64,000 nt of DNA from CAWCAL01 sp963695075 (GTDB lineage Bacteria > Actinomycetota > Acidimicrobiia > Acidimicrobiales > CAWCAL01), in assembly GCA_963695075.1 (NCBI GenBank), contig CAVOFR010000008.1:248001-312000 (forward strand). The letters are read 5' to 3'. Below the pieces are notes generated by a model. The model saw nothing but the letters and a program-made list of their open reading frames with translations. It had not been told where the DNA came from and searched no databases. The translations under genes were made by a program, and so were the position numbers. Positions 16,275-24,990 of this stretch are shown in pieces; within the stretch, counting starts at the first letter, position 1; every line of letters starts with the position of its first letter.

Positions 16275-17471
16275 CTAGCTCGAACCGAACGTGACCGCTG
16301 ACTGGCCGGATCGACCGGTGGTGTCGCTCGCCGTGATGAAGCAACTGAGACGGCACGGATTGGCCGGTCCGTCGGCGACCAGGGGCACGGTGACGACCAC
16401 CGAGTCGGTGGCCGCGCCGGCTCCGTCCAGTTCGATCGCAGGCCGGTCCGAGCCGGTGCCGGCCAGCACGAACGGGCATCCGTCCTCGAACTCGGCTCGA
16501 TCGTAGGCATCGCCGTAGGCGGCCAGCGGATCGCTCGGGCACAGCGTGAGGGTGATCGAGGATCCCGGAGTGAATCCGGTGGCTGCCACATCTACCTCGT
16601 CGCCGTCGCTCAGGCCGATCGACGGCGAGGCCACCAGGACCGCCGGAGCGTTCGGAGAGGGCGTGGCCGAGGCGAAGCCCAGCGGGATTCTGACCCACAC
16701 CAGATCGGCGTTGAGGGCGTCGCAGTTGGTGCCGCTGTCGCATTGGAACCCGGCTTCAGGCGTCGAGACCAACAAAGAACATACATCTTTGCTGCAATCA
16801 CCCTTCTTGCCGTCGGCGATCGCTATCTTGCGCTTGACCGGATACGTGAACACGGTGTTTCCGCTGTCGTCGACGCGACCGACCGATGCGGGTTCGCCCG
16901 ACCGGTCACCTCCGGTGAGGATCCCGCGGTCGCATTGATCGACCAGCGACTCGGGCGCTCCTCCGAACATGCAACGGAGGAAGTAGCCGTCGTCGAGCAC
17001 CTCGAGGCCTCCCCCGCCGACCGTGCTCGCATCGCAGCCGCCGAGGACGTGGAGACCCGCCGAGTCCATCCAGGGATCGGAGTCCTCCCCTTCCCAGCAC
17101 ATGGTTGCGGTGGCGTTGCGGCCCGGAGTCAGACCCGACACCGAGATCGTGACCAGGTCACCATCGCTGATGCCACTCGAGGGCGTGATGAAACCCTCGA
17201 CCCCGTCCGAGGCCTGGGGCCGGCCCGGATCGTCGGTGGCCGTCGCTGGAGCGGTGGTCGGTGCCGTCACCGGCGAATCGGCCGTTGTGGCGGGCGGCGT
17301 CGTCGAGCTCGAGGGGACCGCGAAGGTGATGGGCGGCGGGTCGGTCTCGGTCTCGACCGAAGCCTGGTCGCCATCGGTCCGCCGCATGATCAACAACCCG
17401 ACCAGGACGAGCAACACGATACCGAGGAGGCCTATCAGGATTCGGTCCACCGCGCTCTGTGACAATTGCAC
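16275..17471 (-). CDS. Membrane-anchored protein with two neocarzinostatin-like domains
   Basis: This 398-residue protein starts at a GTG preceded by a GGGGGG stretch. An N-terminal membrane helix (ILIGLLGIVLLVLVGLLIM) is followed by a Thr/Pro/Ala-rich linker (residues ~40-85). Two similar Ig-like modules then appear, each opening with a TPSSGISDGDLVTISVSGLTPG-type signature (the second reads SIGLSDGDEVDVAATGFTPG) and containing paired cysteines. That signature resembles the neocarzinostatin/macromomycin apoprotein family. Known members bind enediyne chromophores, but many relatives are of unknown role. Here the domains would be displayed outside the cell. It is convergent with the tad operon. 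The function is unknown. Confidence 0.7.
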   Translation of the reverse strand: MQLSQSAVDRILIGLLGIVLLVLVGLLIMRRTDGDQASVETETDPPPITFAVPSSSTTPPATTADSPVTAPTTAPATATDDPGRPQASDGVEGFITPSSGISDGDLVTISVSGLTPGRNATATMCWEGEDSDPWMDSAGLHVLGGCDASTVGGGGLEVLDDGYFLRCMFGGAPESLVDQCDRGILTGGDRSGEPASVGRVDDSGNTVFTYPVKRKIAIADGKKGDCSKDVCSLLVSTPEAGFQCDSGTNCDALNADLVWVRIPLGFASATPSPNAPAVLVASPSIGLSDGDEVDVAATGFTPGSSITLTLCPSDPLAAYGDAYDRAEFEDGCPFVLAGTGSDRPAIELDGAGAATDSVVVTVPLVADGPANPCRLSCFITASDTTGRSGQSAVTFGSS

Positions 17472-17599
17472 GTCGCCCCCCGATCGGATCGTGCACCGGA
17501 CGGGACAGTGTCCCATGGGGGCCGGATCGGGGACAAACGCGCTGCCTGCAGCGATCCCGGTACGCTCGGCGGGCCGCTGGATCAACGCCTGGAGTCTCG

Positions 17600-18970
17600 G
17601 TGTCCGCTGAAGTGCCTACCCTCCCCCACTACGACCTGGCCATCATCGGCACGGGGTCGGGCAACAGCATTCTCTCGCCCGAATTCGACGACTGGTCGGT
17701 GGCGCTGTGCGAGCGCGATGTCTTCGGTGGGACCTGCGTGAACCGGGGATGTATCCCGTCCAAGATGTTCATCTATGCCGCGGACGTCGCGCAGCATGCT
17801 CGCCATGCCGGCCGCTACGGCCTCGACGTGACCATGGATGGTGTCCGGTGGCCCGAGATCCGCGATCGGATCTTCGGACGGATCGATCCGATCGCCGTGG
17901 GCGGCGAGCGCTACCGTCGCGAGGACTGCCCGAACGTCACCGTCTACGCGGGCGATGCCCATTTCCGGGCGCCTCGCCGTCTGGCGGTGGGCCACGAGGA
18001 GTTCACCGCCGACCGCATCGTCGTGGCCGCCGGTGCTCGGCCATGGATACCGCCGGTGCCCGGGCTCGACACCGTCGATTATCACACGTCGGACACCGTC
18101 ATGCGGCTCGACGAGCTACCCGACCGCATGGTCGTGCTGGGGGGTGGCTACATCGGTGCCGAGCTGGCGCACGTCTTCGACGCTTTCGGTGTCGAGGTCA
18201 GCGTCGTCAACCGCAGTCCGGTCTTGCTCCGACACGAGGACGACGACGTGAGCAGACGATTCACCGAAGCGATGGGTGAGCGCTTGGATCTGCACATGGG
18301 CGTCACCGTCGACGTGGTGCGCCCGTGCGGAACTGGCGTGGAGCTCGACCTCGACGATGGCACGAGAGTCGTGGGCGACGTGTTGCTGATCGCGACCGGT
18401 CGGGTGCCCAACGGAGACCTGCTCCACGTCGAGGCCGGTGGCGTGGAACGGCACGCTGACGGCCGGATCGTCGTCGACGCGACCGGTGCCACCACTGCCC
18501 CAGGGGTGTGGGCCCTGGGCGACGTCTCCAGCCCCCACCAGCTGAAACACGTCGCCAACCACGAGGCCGGCGTGGTTGCGCACAACCTGCTCCATCCCGA
18601 TCGGCCGCGCTCGATGGATCATGCCTGGGTGCCTCACGCCGTGTTCGGTGACCCCCAGGTCGCCAGCGTGGGAATGACCGAGCGGGAGGTGCGGGCCGGG
18701 GGGCTCGAGTACACCGTCGCGATTCGACCGTACGCCGATACCGCCTACGGCTGGGCCATGGAGGACCGGACCAGTTTCTGCAAGCTGATCGCCGCTCCGG
18801 ACCGCACACTCCTCGGGGCGCACCTCATGGGTCCGCAGGCGGCGACTCTCATCCAGCAGCTGGTTCAGGGAATGCGGATGGGTCTGACAGTCGAGCAGAT
18901 GGCCGGCGGCCAGATGTACATCCATCCCGCGCTGACCGAGGTCGTCGAGCAGGCCCTGCTCGAGCTGTGA
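17600..18970 (+). CDS. mtr: Mycothione reductase-like FAD/NAD(P)H disulfide oxidoreductase
   Basis: The 456-residue protein is a class I pyridine nucleotide-disulfide oxidoreductase. It has the FAD motif (LAIIGTGSGNS), the redox disulfide in GGTCVNRGCIPSK, a second dinucleotide motif (VVLGGGYIGAELAHVF), the ATGRVPN and WALGDVSSPHQLKHVANHE segments and a C-terminal dimerisation domain with the catalytic HPALTEV histidine. The GTGSGN start and overall pattern match mycothione reductase, which keeps mycothiol reduced using NADPH. Related mercuric or dihydrolipoyl reductases are alternatives but fit less well. The GTG at 17600 is preceded by GGAG. It diverges from the neocarzinostatin-like gene. 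Confidence 0.82.
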   Translation: MSAEVPTLPHYDLAIIGTGSGNSILSPEFDDWSVALCERDVFGGTCVNRGCIPSKMFIYAADVAQHARHAGRYGLDVTMDGVRWPEIRDRIFGRIDPIAVGGERYRREDCPNVTVYAGDAHFRAPRRLAVGHEEFTADRIVVAAGARPWIPPVPGLDTVDYHTSDTVMRLDELPDRMVVLGGGYIGAELAHVFDAFGVEVSVVNRSPVLLRHEDDDVSRRFTEAMGERLDLHMGVTVDVVRPCGTGVELDLDDGTRVVGDVLLIATGRVPNGDLLHVEAGGVERHADGRIVVDATGATTAPGVWALGDVSSPHQLKHVANHEAGVVAHNLLHPDRPRSMDHAWVPHAVFGDPQVASVGMTEREVRAGGLEYTVAIRPYADTAYGWAMEDRTSFCKLIAAPDRTLLGAHLMGPQAATLIQQLVQGMRMGLTVEQMAGGQMYIHPALTEVVEQALLEL

Positions 18971-19027
18971 GTCGGGCGGTCCTTCGATTGCGGACCCCCC
19001 TGGTTTCGGCGAGTACATTGAGCGGCC

Positions 19028-20410
19028 ATGTCACGCAGGATCGAGGTCGAGCTCACCAGCCATCGGGAAGATGGCGTGTGGACCTGGCGCGCCGCGGGAG
19101 CCAAGCAGCCCAAGGGTGAAGTCGAAGGGTCGCTGCTCTACGAGGGCGCCGCCGTCGGCGATGTCGTTCGGGCCGATGCCGAGTTCTACCTGGATGGGAT
19201 CGAGGTGCTGAGCGTCCTTCCTCCCAAGCAGCGCCGGGAGAAGCCGGTAGAGACCATCGAGGTGGTCGGTTCAGGCCGAAGCGAGGAACTGGTCACCACC
19301 GAGCTCGTCGGCAAGACCGGCAGGAAAGGCGGTCGCGACCGAAAGGGCGGCCGTGACGGCAAGGGCCGCGATCGGCGGCCCGATGGCGAACGAGGCCGGG
19401 GGCGTGGCGATGGCCAGCGTCGATCCGGGCGCGACGACAAGGCTGAGGGTGGTCGCGACCGAAAGAGCAGCCGCGACGGCCAGAGCCGGCGAGGACGCGA
19501 ACGCAGCGAAGGCGGCGACCGAGGCCAACCGCCGGAGCGCGAGCGCGACGAGCGGCCGAAGCCGAAGCGCCTACGGCCGAAGCGCGCCCATCGCTCGGCC
19601 CTGCTCGAGTCCCTCCCGGCCGAGCAACGGGCGGTAGCCGAACAGGTCCTCCGCGGTGGGATCCCCGCGGTCAGACGAGCCCTCGAAAAGCAGAACGAGG
19701 AGGCCAAGACCGAAGGTCGACCGGAGGTCAACCCCGACGCGATCCTGAAGATGGCCGAAGACCTGCTCCCGGTCACCAGGGTGGCCGAATGGCACGATCG
19801 GGCCGAGGCTGCCGCTGCCGACATGGACCAACTGGATCTCCGCGACATCCGGTCGGTGATCAACGCGGCAGAGACCGCTGCCCGCGACGACGAGACGCGG
19901 GCGCTCGCCGAGCAACTGCGGTCGGGTCTCGCCCGTCGGACCGAAGAGGAGCACGCCAAGTGGCTGACCGATCTCTCGGGCGCGTTGACCGACGGCCGTC
20001 TGGTCAGGGCCCTGAGGCTGAGCTCCCATCCACCGAAGGCGGGAACGCCGCTGCCCCCCGACCTGAAGGACCGGCTCAAGGCGATGACCGAGCAGGGGCT
20101 GTCGGGCGAGGTCAGCCAGCAGCGCTATGCGACCGTGCTCGACGCCCTCGCCTACTCCCCCATCCACGCCGTGGTCGTCCCGGTCGGCCATCCCGAGACA
20201 CCCGACGACCAGCTCAGGACCGCCGTTCGCAAGCACGCCGGGAGACTGCCCCAGATCGCCGCTCTGTTCGGTATCGAACCGACCGGGAGGGGCCGGGCCA
20301 AGAAGCAGGCGCCTCCCCCACCACCCCCGGCGGCCTCCGAGAAGCCCGAGGCCTCGGACCCACCGGAGCGGGCCGCAGAGGCGCCCTCAGCCGCGGAGAG
20401 TGGTCAATAG
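19028..20410 (+). CDS. Putative RNA-binding protein with basic disordered middle
   Basis: This 460-residue protein has three visible parts. Residues 1-75 (IEVELTSHREDGVWTWRAAG, LLYEGAAVGDVVRADAEFYL) look like a small beta-barrel of OB/TRAM type. Residues ~100-185 are a highly basic, low-complexity Arg/Gly/Asp/Lys segment (GRDRKGGRDGKGRDRR), typical of nucleic-acid binding tails. Residues ~195-420 are mostly helical (SLPAEQRAVAEQVLRGGIPA) and end in a Pro/Ala-rich tail. No catalytic motif is seen. An RNA-related or ribosome-related role is an inference from composition only. It converges with and overlaps the HAD phosphatase gene by 24 bases. Confidence 0.65.
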   Translation: MSRRIEVELTSHREDGVWTWRAAGAKQPKGEVEGSLLYEGAAVGDVVRADAEFYLDGIEVLSVLPPKQRREKPVETIEVVGSGRSEELVTTELVGKTGRKGGRDRKGGRDGKGRDRRPDGERGRGRGDGQRRSGRDDKAEGGRDRKSSRDGQSRRGRERSEGGDRGQPPERERDERPKPKRLRPKRAHRSALLESLPAEQRAVAEQVLRGGIPAVRRALEKQNEEAKTEGRPEVNPDAILKMAEDLLPVTRVAEWHDRAEAAAADMDQLDLRDIRSVINAAETAARDDETRALAEQLRSGLARRTEEEHAKWLTDLSGALTDGRLVRALRLSSHPPKAGTPLPPDLKDRLKAMTEQGLSGEVSQQRYATVLDALAYSPIHAVVVPVGHPETPDDQLRTAVRKHAGRLPQIAALFGIEPTGRGRAKKQAPPPPPPAASEKPEASDPPERAAEAPSAAESGQ

Positions 20411-20941
20411 GCCGGCGAGCTGGCCCGGCTCCCAGGCCACCAGGTCACCGGACTGACGCGAGGCGAGTGCCCGCTGATTCCAACCGGCGAGGATGAACGG
20501 GCACCCGACCTCGTCCGCGCAGTCGCGATCGTGTTCGGTATCGCCGATGAATGCGACCTGCTCGGCTACGAGGTCCTGCGACTCCAGAACCGGTCGCAGC
20601 GACTTGGGACCGTCGAATCGGTCGGCGAACCAGGCCGTCGTCGGCGTCCAGCCCAGCTGTTCGAGCTCACGACGCCCGTCCGGTCCGTGCTTGTTGGAAC
20701 AGATGTGCCAGACCGCCAAGCCGGCGAGCGCCACGGCGACCCCGGCAAAGGGCTCGGGGTGAAAGGCCCGGTATGCCGCGACGTAGGCATCGACGGACAC
20801 GCCGAGCCTGGCGCACTCCGACCCCAGCTCGCGGCCGTAGGTCACGTCCCGTTCATGGACGCCGAGCGCTACGAAAGCACCGGCCAGTGCCCGATCGCTG
20901 TCGACCAGCGTCCCGTCGAAGTCGAAGATCGGAATGCGCAC
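20387..20941 (-). CDS. HAD-superfamily phosphatase (phosphoglycolate phosphatase-like)
   Basis: This is a 184-residue HAD hydrolase with motif I FDFDGTLVDSD, motif II around HICSNK, a Lys in PKSLRPVL and motif IV FIGDTEHDRDCA. The cap between motifs I and II is short and helical. The layout matches phosphoglycolate phosphatase/pyrophosphatase PpaX-like enzymes, which dephosphorylate small cytoplasmic metabolites; the precise substrate cannot be read. It starts with GTG and converges with the preceding basic protein gene, the two ends overlapping by 24 bases. Confidence 0.8.
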   Translation of the reverse strand: MRIPIFDFDGTLVDSDRALAGAFVALGVHERDVTYGRELGSECARLGVSVDAYVAAYRAFHPEPFAGVAVALAGLAVWHICSNKHGPDGRRELEQLGWTPTTAWFADRFDGPKSLRPVLESQDLVAEQVAFIGDTEHDRDCADEVGCPFILAGWNQRALASRQSGDLVAWEPGQLAGLLTTLRG

Positions 20942-21003
20942 CGCTACAAGGTACCGGTGTCCGCCAACGGTCGGCCGGCCATCGGTGGCGCTAGGGTCCC
21001 CGG

Positions 21004-21765
21004 ATGGTCGAATACGAACTGGAAGAACACGTCGCTCTGCTCACCATCAACCGGCCCGAGGCCCGCAACGCCGTCAATGGCGATGTCGCCATGGGGATGG
21101 AGGCTGCCATCGATCGACTCGAGAGCGATGACGAGGCGTGGGTAGGCATCCTCACGGGAGCGGGACCGGTCTTCTCGGCCGGGGCCGATCTGAAGGCCAT
21201 CAACTCGGGTCAGGCCGCGTCGCTCACGACCGACCGCGGCGGGTTCGCCGGGATCGTCACCCGGGACCGGACCAAGCCGATCATCGCGGCCGTCGACGGA
21301 CCGGCCCTCGCCGGGGGAACCGAGATCGTCCTGTCCTGCGATCTGATCGTGGCCTCGACCGAAGCTCGATTCGGCGTACCCGAGGTGAAACGCTCGCTCG
21401 TTGCCGCAGCCGGTGGCCTCTTCCGCCTGGGTCAGGTCCTACCCCGTAACGTCGCCACGGAGCTGGTCATCACCGGCGACCCCATCAGCGCCGAACGAGC
21501 ACACCACTTCGGCATGGTCAACGAGCTCTGTGAACCCGGTACCGCAGTGGACTCGGCTCGGGCCCTGGCCGCCCGGATCGCCGTCAACGCACCGCTGGCC
21601 GTACGGGAGAGCCTGAGCGTGATGAAGGCCGCCGCGGGGGTGGACGACATGACGGGGATCCGCCTGTCGGGAGAGGCCTTGATGCGCCTGTTCTCCACCG
21701 ACGACTTCATGGAGGGTCCGCTGGCGTTCATCGAGAAGCGTGATCCCGTTTGGAAGGGCCGCTGA
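21004..21765 (+). CDS. Enoyl-CoA hydratase/isomerase family protein
   Basis: The 253-residue crotonase-fold protein has the N-terminal VALLTINRPEARNAVNG signature, the oxyanion-hole segments FSAGADLKAI and GPALAGGTEIVLSCDL, and both catalytic glutamates of true hydratases (in GGTEI and in FGVPEV). It probably hydrates 2-enoyl-CoA in beta-oxidation or a related degradation pathway. No fatty-acid oxidation partner is adjacent, so the physiological substrate is open. The C-terminal DDFMEGPLAFIEKRDPVWKGR end is typical of the family. Confidence 0.9.
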   Translation: MVEYELEEHVALLTINRPEARNAVNGDVAMGMEAAIDRLESDDEAWVGILTGAGPVFSAGADLKAINSGQAASLTTDRGGFAGIVTRDRTKPIIAAVDGPALAGGTEIVLSCDLIVASTEARFGVPEVKRSLVAAAGGLFRLGQVLPRNVATELVITGDPISAERAHHFGMVNELCEPGTAVDSARALAARIAVNAPLAVRESLSVMKAAAGVDDMTGIRLSGEALMRLFSTDDFMEGPLAFIEKRDPVWKGR

Positions 21766-21804
21766 GTCCGGCATCGCCCGCGTCGTCTCTTCTCCGACTT
21801 GCAC

Positions 21805-22227
21805 TCAGGCCAACGTCTCGATGATGTCGTGGTCGCTCAGGAACTCGGCGAGCCCGGGGACCAGCGGCCGCTCGCAGACGGCGTGTATCGGGACCCATTC
21901 GGCCGCCGAGGCGTCAGCACCCGGCGCGAGCGCCGTCTCATCCATCAGCACGGCCTCGAAGCCCAGCACGACGGCGTGGTGGGGATCGTCGATCACCTCG
22001 GTGAATCCGACGAAGCGGTCGCAGACGACCGTAAGGCCCGTCTCCTCAGCCACCTCTCGGACGACCGCCTCCGCCAGTGTCTCCCCGAACTCCACCCTGC
22101 CTCCCGGGATCGACCACAGGCCTCGGCCCGGGCCGTGTGAGCGCCGGACCATCAGGAGCGCGTCATCGTCGATGGCGATGGCCCCCACCGCCACCTCCGG
22201 GCGATCCTTCCGGATCGTCGAAGTCAC
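21805..22227 (-). CDS. NUDIX hydrolase
   Basis: This 140-residue protein contains a complete Nudix box, GGRVEFGETLAEAVVREVAE followed by ETGL, which binds the metal for hydrolysis of nucleoside diphosphate derivatives. The rest (LLMVRRSHGPGRGLWSIPGG at the start, VPGLAEFLSDHDI at the end) is a standard single-domain Nudix fold. MutT-like cleaning of damaged nucleotides or ADP-ribose hydrolysis are both possible. It starts with GTG and overlaps the stop of the upstream GNAT gene (GTGA), so the two are translated together. Confidence 0.9.
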   Translation of the reverse strand: MTSTIRKDRPEVAVGAIAIDDDALLMVRRSHGPGRGLWSIPGGRVEFGETLAEAVVREVAEETGLTVVCDRFVGFTEVIDDPHHAVVLGFEAVLMDETALAPGADASAAEWVPIHAVCERPLVPGLAEFLSDHDIIETLA

Positions 22228-22712
22228 GATCCCCCGTCCGGGGGGAACCGGTTGTGGACCCGGATCAACCGGGCCTTGAGTCCGAACGACTCGAAGAAGT
22301 TCTTGGCCGCACGATCACCGGGGAGCACGGCGGCGTCGGTGCCCGTGGCTGCTCGGCTCCGCGCCCAGTCGGTCATCGCGACCATGAGTGCGCCGCCGAT
22401 CCCGACCTCGCGCGCCTCGGGCTCGGTATAGATGGCATGGATCACCAGGAGGGGATCGCCCGCCGGAGTGGGTGAGACGAGCTCGCCTGCAGCGAACCCG
22501 AGCTGGACTCCGCCGATGGAGCCGATGCGAAGACACCACGCCGGATCAGCGACGATGAAGTCGAACCGGTTCGCCCAGTCGGCGACCGATCCGAGCTCAT
22601 CGGTCAACTGCTGTCCACCCCGTTGCAGTCGCGCCTCGTCCCACGCCCGCCGAGCCATGCGGGTCAGTTCCCGCCGGTCTTCGTTCGTCGCAGCTCGGGG
22701 TGCGTCGATCAC
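22224..22712 (-). CDS. GNAT-family N-acetyltransferase
   Basis: The 162-residue protein has the GNAT core: a mid-protein strand (LLVIHAIYTEPEAREVGIGG) with the acetyl-CoA-binding R/Q-x-x-G-x-G/A-like loop REVGIGGAL, and a final NFFESFGLKARLIRVHNRF segment of the C-terminal strand. It would transfer an acetyl group from acetyl-CoA to an unknown amine. It overlaps both neighbours by four bases (GTGA), between the NUDIX gene and a conserved hypothetical, so a three-gene coupled operon is likely. Confidence 0.82.
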   Translation of the reverse strand: MIDAPRAATNEDRRELTRMARRAWDEARLQRGGQQLTDELGSVADWANRFDFIVADPAWCLRIGSIGGVQLGFAAGELVSPTPAGDPLLVIHAIYTEPEAREVGIGGALMVAMTDWARSRAATGTDAAVLPGDRAAKNFFESFGLKARLIRVHNRFPPDGGS

Positions 22713-23215
22713 GGTCCCGGCGACTGCAGCTGCGCGATCTTGTTGAGGATCGTCCGGCGAGAGCGCGCTCCGGCCTCGTACACGCGGACGGCTTCGAGCT
22801 CGTCGGGCTCGAGGCCTTGGAGACGAGGGATGACCTGGGAGGCCGAGAGACTGTCGTAATCAGGGATGGCAAGCGCGTCGACGGATGCGTCGGAGGATGC
22901 CGCGTCGGACGGTGCGACCGTGGGAGCGCCGTCGCCCGGCTCCTCGACGACCGGCGAAACCGCAGGTGTCGTCCCCGAGACGGCGGGCCGGGGTGGTTCG
23001 TCGGGCTCGTCACGGAGGGCCGGAAGGTCACCGAGCGGGCTGTGCTCCACCACGAAGCGGCCCGCGGCACGGGCGAGCTTGATCTGTCCTCGTCCCCGTT
23101 GGACCATCCGCGGGATCAACCCAGGTAGCTGTGACACGAGACCCAACGGGGCGAACCCACAGAGATCCGCCGCCGCGTTGCGATCCTCGCCTTGGGTGTC
23201 ATTCGGCCCGGTCAT
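22709..23215 (-). CDS. Conserved actinobacterial protein with YDSLSASQV motif
   Basis: The protein has 168 residues from the ATG at 23215 (MTGPNDTQGEDRN); an earlier in-frame ATG at 23236 is possible. The N-terminal half has a hydrophobic patch (LCGFAPLGLVSQLPGLIPRM) and the middle is Pro/Ala/Ser-rich and acidic. The C-terminal ~50 residues carry a distinctive segment (IPDYDSLSASQVIPRLQGLE) followed by an Arg-rich helix (ARSRRTILNKIAQL). I know this segment from many actinobacterial proteins, some described as lipid-droplet associated; the function is not settled. It is the first gene of the coupled three-gene set with GNAT and NUDIX. Confidence 0.65.
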   Translation of the reverse strand: MTGPNDTQGEDRNAAADLCGFAPLGLVSQLPGLIPRMVQRGRGQIKLARAAGRFVVEHSPLGDLPALRDEPDEPPRPAVSGTTPAVSPVVEEPGDGAPTVAPSDAASSDASVDALAIPDYDSLSASQVIPRLQGLEPDELEAVRVYEAGARSRRTILNKIAQLQSPGP

Positions 23216-23255
23216 GCGTCCAGGGTCGCGCGTCATGGTCGGAAGCCGGAAGTTG

Positions 23256-23768
23256 TCAGGAGCCTTCCAGGAGCTCGAGCGACGGACAGGGATCCTCGCC
23301 CTGGGGGCACTGGCGGTCACCGGCCGGGCCGAACTGGTGGGGATTCACGACCATGAAGCAGCCCTCGCACATGAATTCGCCTTCGCGCTTCTGCGCCACT
23401 CCGGCGGTCTTCTTGGGGACGACGGCCGGCTGGACGACCACGTCGTCGTCCTCCTCCGCATCCTCGTCTTCCTCGTCGGCGACGAGTCGGTCTCGCAGAA
23501 TCGTGTCGAGGTCGGCCTCGACGTCATCGGGGTCGAGCTCGTCGTCGTCGTCATCCTCCTCGTCGTCGCCGGAAGAACGGCGAGCGCGGGTCTTGGCCTC
23601 GGGGTCGGAATCGTCTTCGTCATCCTCATCGTCGTCATCCGGGATGTCCTCGTCGAGGTCGTCGTCGACGAGGTCGTCGTCGTCGATCAGCTCGTCGTCG
23701 TCGATCAGCTCGTCGTCGTCGATTTCCTCGTCGTCGTCGTCGATCGGTTTCTCGTCATCGTCGGCCAT
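23256..23768 (-). CDS. Asp/Glu-rich protein with C-terminal Cys4 motif
   Basis: Of 170 residues, the first ~110 are dominated by Asp and Glu, including runs such as DDDDEEIDDDEL. A short near-normal segment (LDTILRDRLVADEED) follows. The last ~40 residues hold four cysteines (MCEGC, then QCP and PCPS), which could bind zinc. Layout and ending resemble the actinobacterial DUF4193-type small zinc proteins, here with an exaggerated acidic front. The ATG at 23768 is chosen because a GAGG site lies six bases upstream; another ATG at 23774 is in frame. The role is unknown; acidic tails of this kind often mimic nucleic acid or bind basic proteins. Confidence 0.7.
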   Translation of the reverse strand: MADDDEKPIDDDDEEIDDDELIDDDELIDDDDLVDDDLDEDIPDDDDEDDEDDSDPEAKTRARRSSGDDEEDDDDDELDPDDVEADLDTILRDRLVADEEDEDAEEDDDVVVQPAVVPKKTAGVAQKREGEFMCEGCFMVVNPHQFGPAGDRQCPQGEDPCPSLELLEGS

Positions 23769-23887
23769 GGCCATCCTCGGTGCCGCAGACTTAGCGGGGT
23801 CGCGGCGGGACTATAGACACGAATTGGGGGGTTGTGGTGACTTGCTCGCTCTCGCGGCCGGGGGGACCGGGCGGGCGGTCCGTTCCC

Positions 23888-24904
23888 TCAGTCGGGAAAG
23901 TGGATCCTGTTGGCGTTCACGGCGGCAATGTAGTCGTTGGTGGCCGGTTGTCGGCCATCTCGCCTCAGGCCGGCCAAGCCCTGGAAATAGGCCCCGACGG
24001 CGTCGTCCCAGGTGCCGGTCCGGTGGCGTAGGTACCGCAGGTAACGGGCCGCCATGCGGACCGAGTCGGTCGGGTCCCACGGGTCGAGGTCGACACCGGG
24101 CAGGAGGACGTTTCGCATGAGCTCGACGGTGTCCGGCATGAGTTGCGCCAGACCCATCGCACCTGCCACCGAGACCGGATGGGCCTGCCAGCCGGACTCG
24201 ACATGGGCCAGGGACATCAGGAGATCCAGGGGGACTTCGTAGGTCTCCGCCCACATTCGAAAGTCGGGCACGAGGGCGAGGCGCTCGGGATGCGACCGCA
24301 ACGACTCCGGGAACTCCTCGAGTTCACCGGCAGGCTCGCTTTCACCGGCGGGGATCCGGAGGCGCAGGCCGACCGGGAGGTGGTCCGGGTCGGCCAGGCC
24401 GTTGTGAGCGGCCAATCCTGCCGATGACACACCCGAGCGTGCCGCGATCGCCCCGAGTGTGTCGCCGACGCGGACCACCCGGACGCGGGAGCCGGATTCG
24501 GAGTCGCCCGGCCTGGCGGAGCCGGGGACCTGGAGGATCCGACCGGCGAACACGTAGTCGAGGTCGGGAATGCCGTTGGCATCCGCCAGCGCCCCGAGAT
24601 CGACGCCGTATCGTCGAGCGATCGTCGAGAGCGACTCACCCACCTTCACCGTGTGAGAACCGGTGGAGGGCGAATGGGAGCCCGGAATGGCCAGGATCTG
24701 GCCGGCCATGACGTGGTGAGGGTCGTCGATGCCGTTGGTATCGGCCAGGATCGCCAGCGCCACGCCGTAGCGATGTGCGATCTCCGACAGCGTCTCGCCC
24801 GGCACCACCCTGTGGTCGGTCGCCGATGCGGCCGCCGGTGACACGACCGGGATCAGCAGGCCGAGGATGGCCACCAGCGCGAGTAGTCGTGGGCGCGTCG
24901 ACAT
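23888..24904 (-). CDS. Secreted lytic transglycosylase with three LysM domains
   Basis: The 338-residue protein starts with a signal peptide (LLALVAILGLLIPVVSPAAASA). Three LysM repeats follow, each beginning with a VVPGETLSEIAHRYGV-type sequence (about residues 32-75, 84-127 and 141-187); these bind peptidoglycan. Residues ~215-335 form an SLT-type lysozyme-like domain with the catalytic Glu in LAHVESGWQ and the GAMGLAQLMP and DPTDSVRMAARYLRYL signatures. It should cleave peptidoglycan glycan strands outside the membrane. It stands alone, with no obvious partner gene. Resuscitation or cell-separation roles are possible. Confidence 0.9.
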   Translation of the reverse strand: MSTRPRLLALVAILGLLIPVVSPAAASATDHRVVPGETLSEIAHRYGVALAILADTNGIDDPHHVMAGQILAIPGSHSPSTGSHTVKVGESLSTIARRYGVDLGALADANGIPDLDYVFAGRILQVPGSARPGDSESGSRVRVVRVGDTLGAIAARSGVSSAGLAAHNGLADPDHLPVGLRLRIPAGESEPAGELEEFPESLRSHPERLALVPDFRMWAETYEVPLDLLMSLAHVESGWQAHPVSVAGAMGLAQLMPDTVELMRNVLLPGVDLDPWDPTDSVRMAARYLRYLRHRTGTWDDAVGAYFQGLAGLRRDGRQPATNDYIAAVNANRIHFPD

Positions 24905-24990
24905 CCGAATCCTTCGCCGCCCGCTCCGCTTCTCACCATAGCGGCCCGGCCCCGGCAGTCAACCGATACCTCCCGCTCGGCGGCGAGAGG

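Noticed and set aside
22866..24120. Ser-rich plus-strand frames over the Asp-rich gene
   Set aside because: They are translations of the tcg/tcc-type complement of the Asp codon runs and do not represent independent genes.
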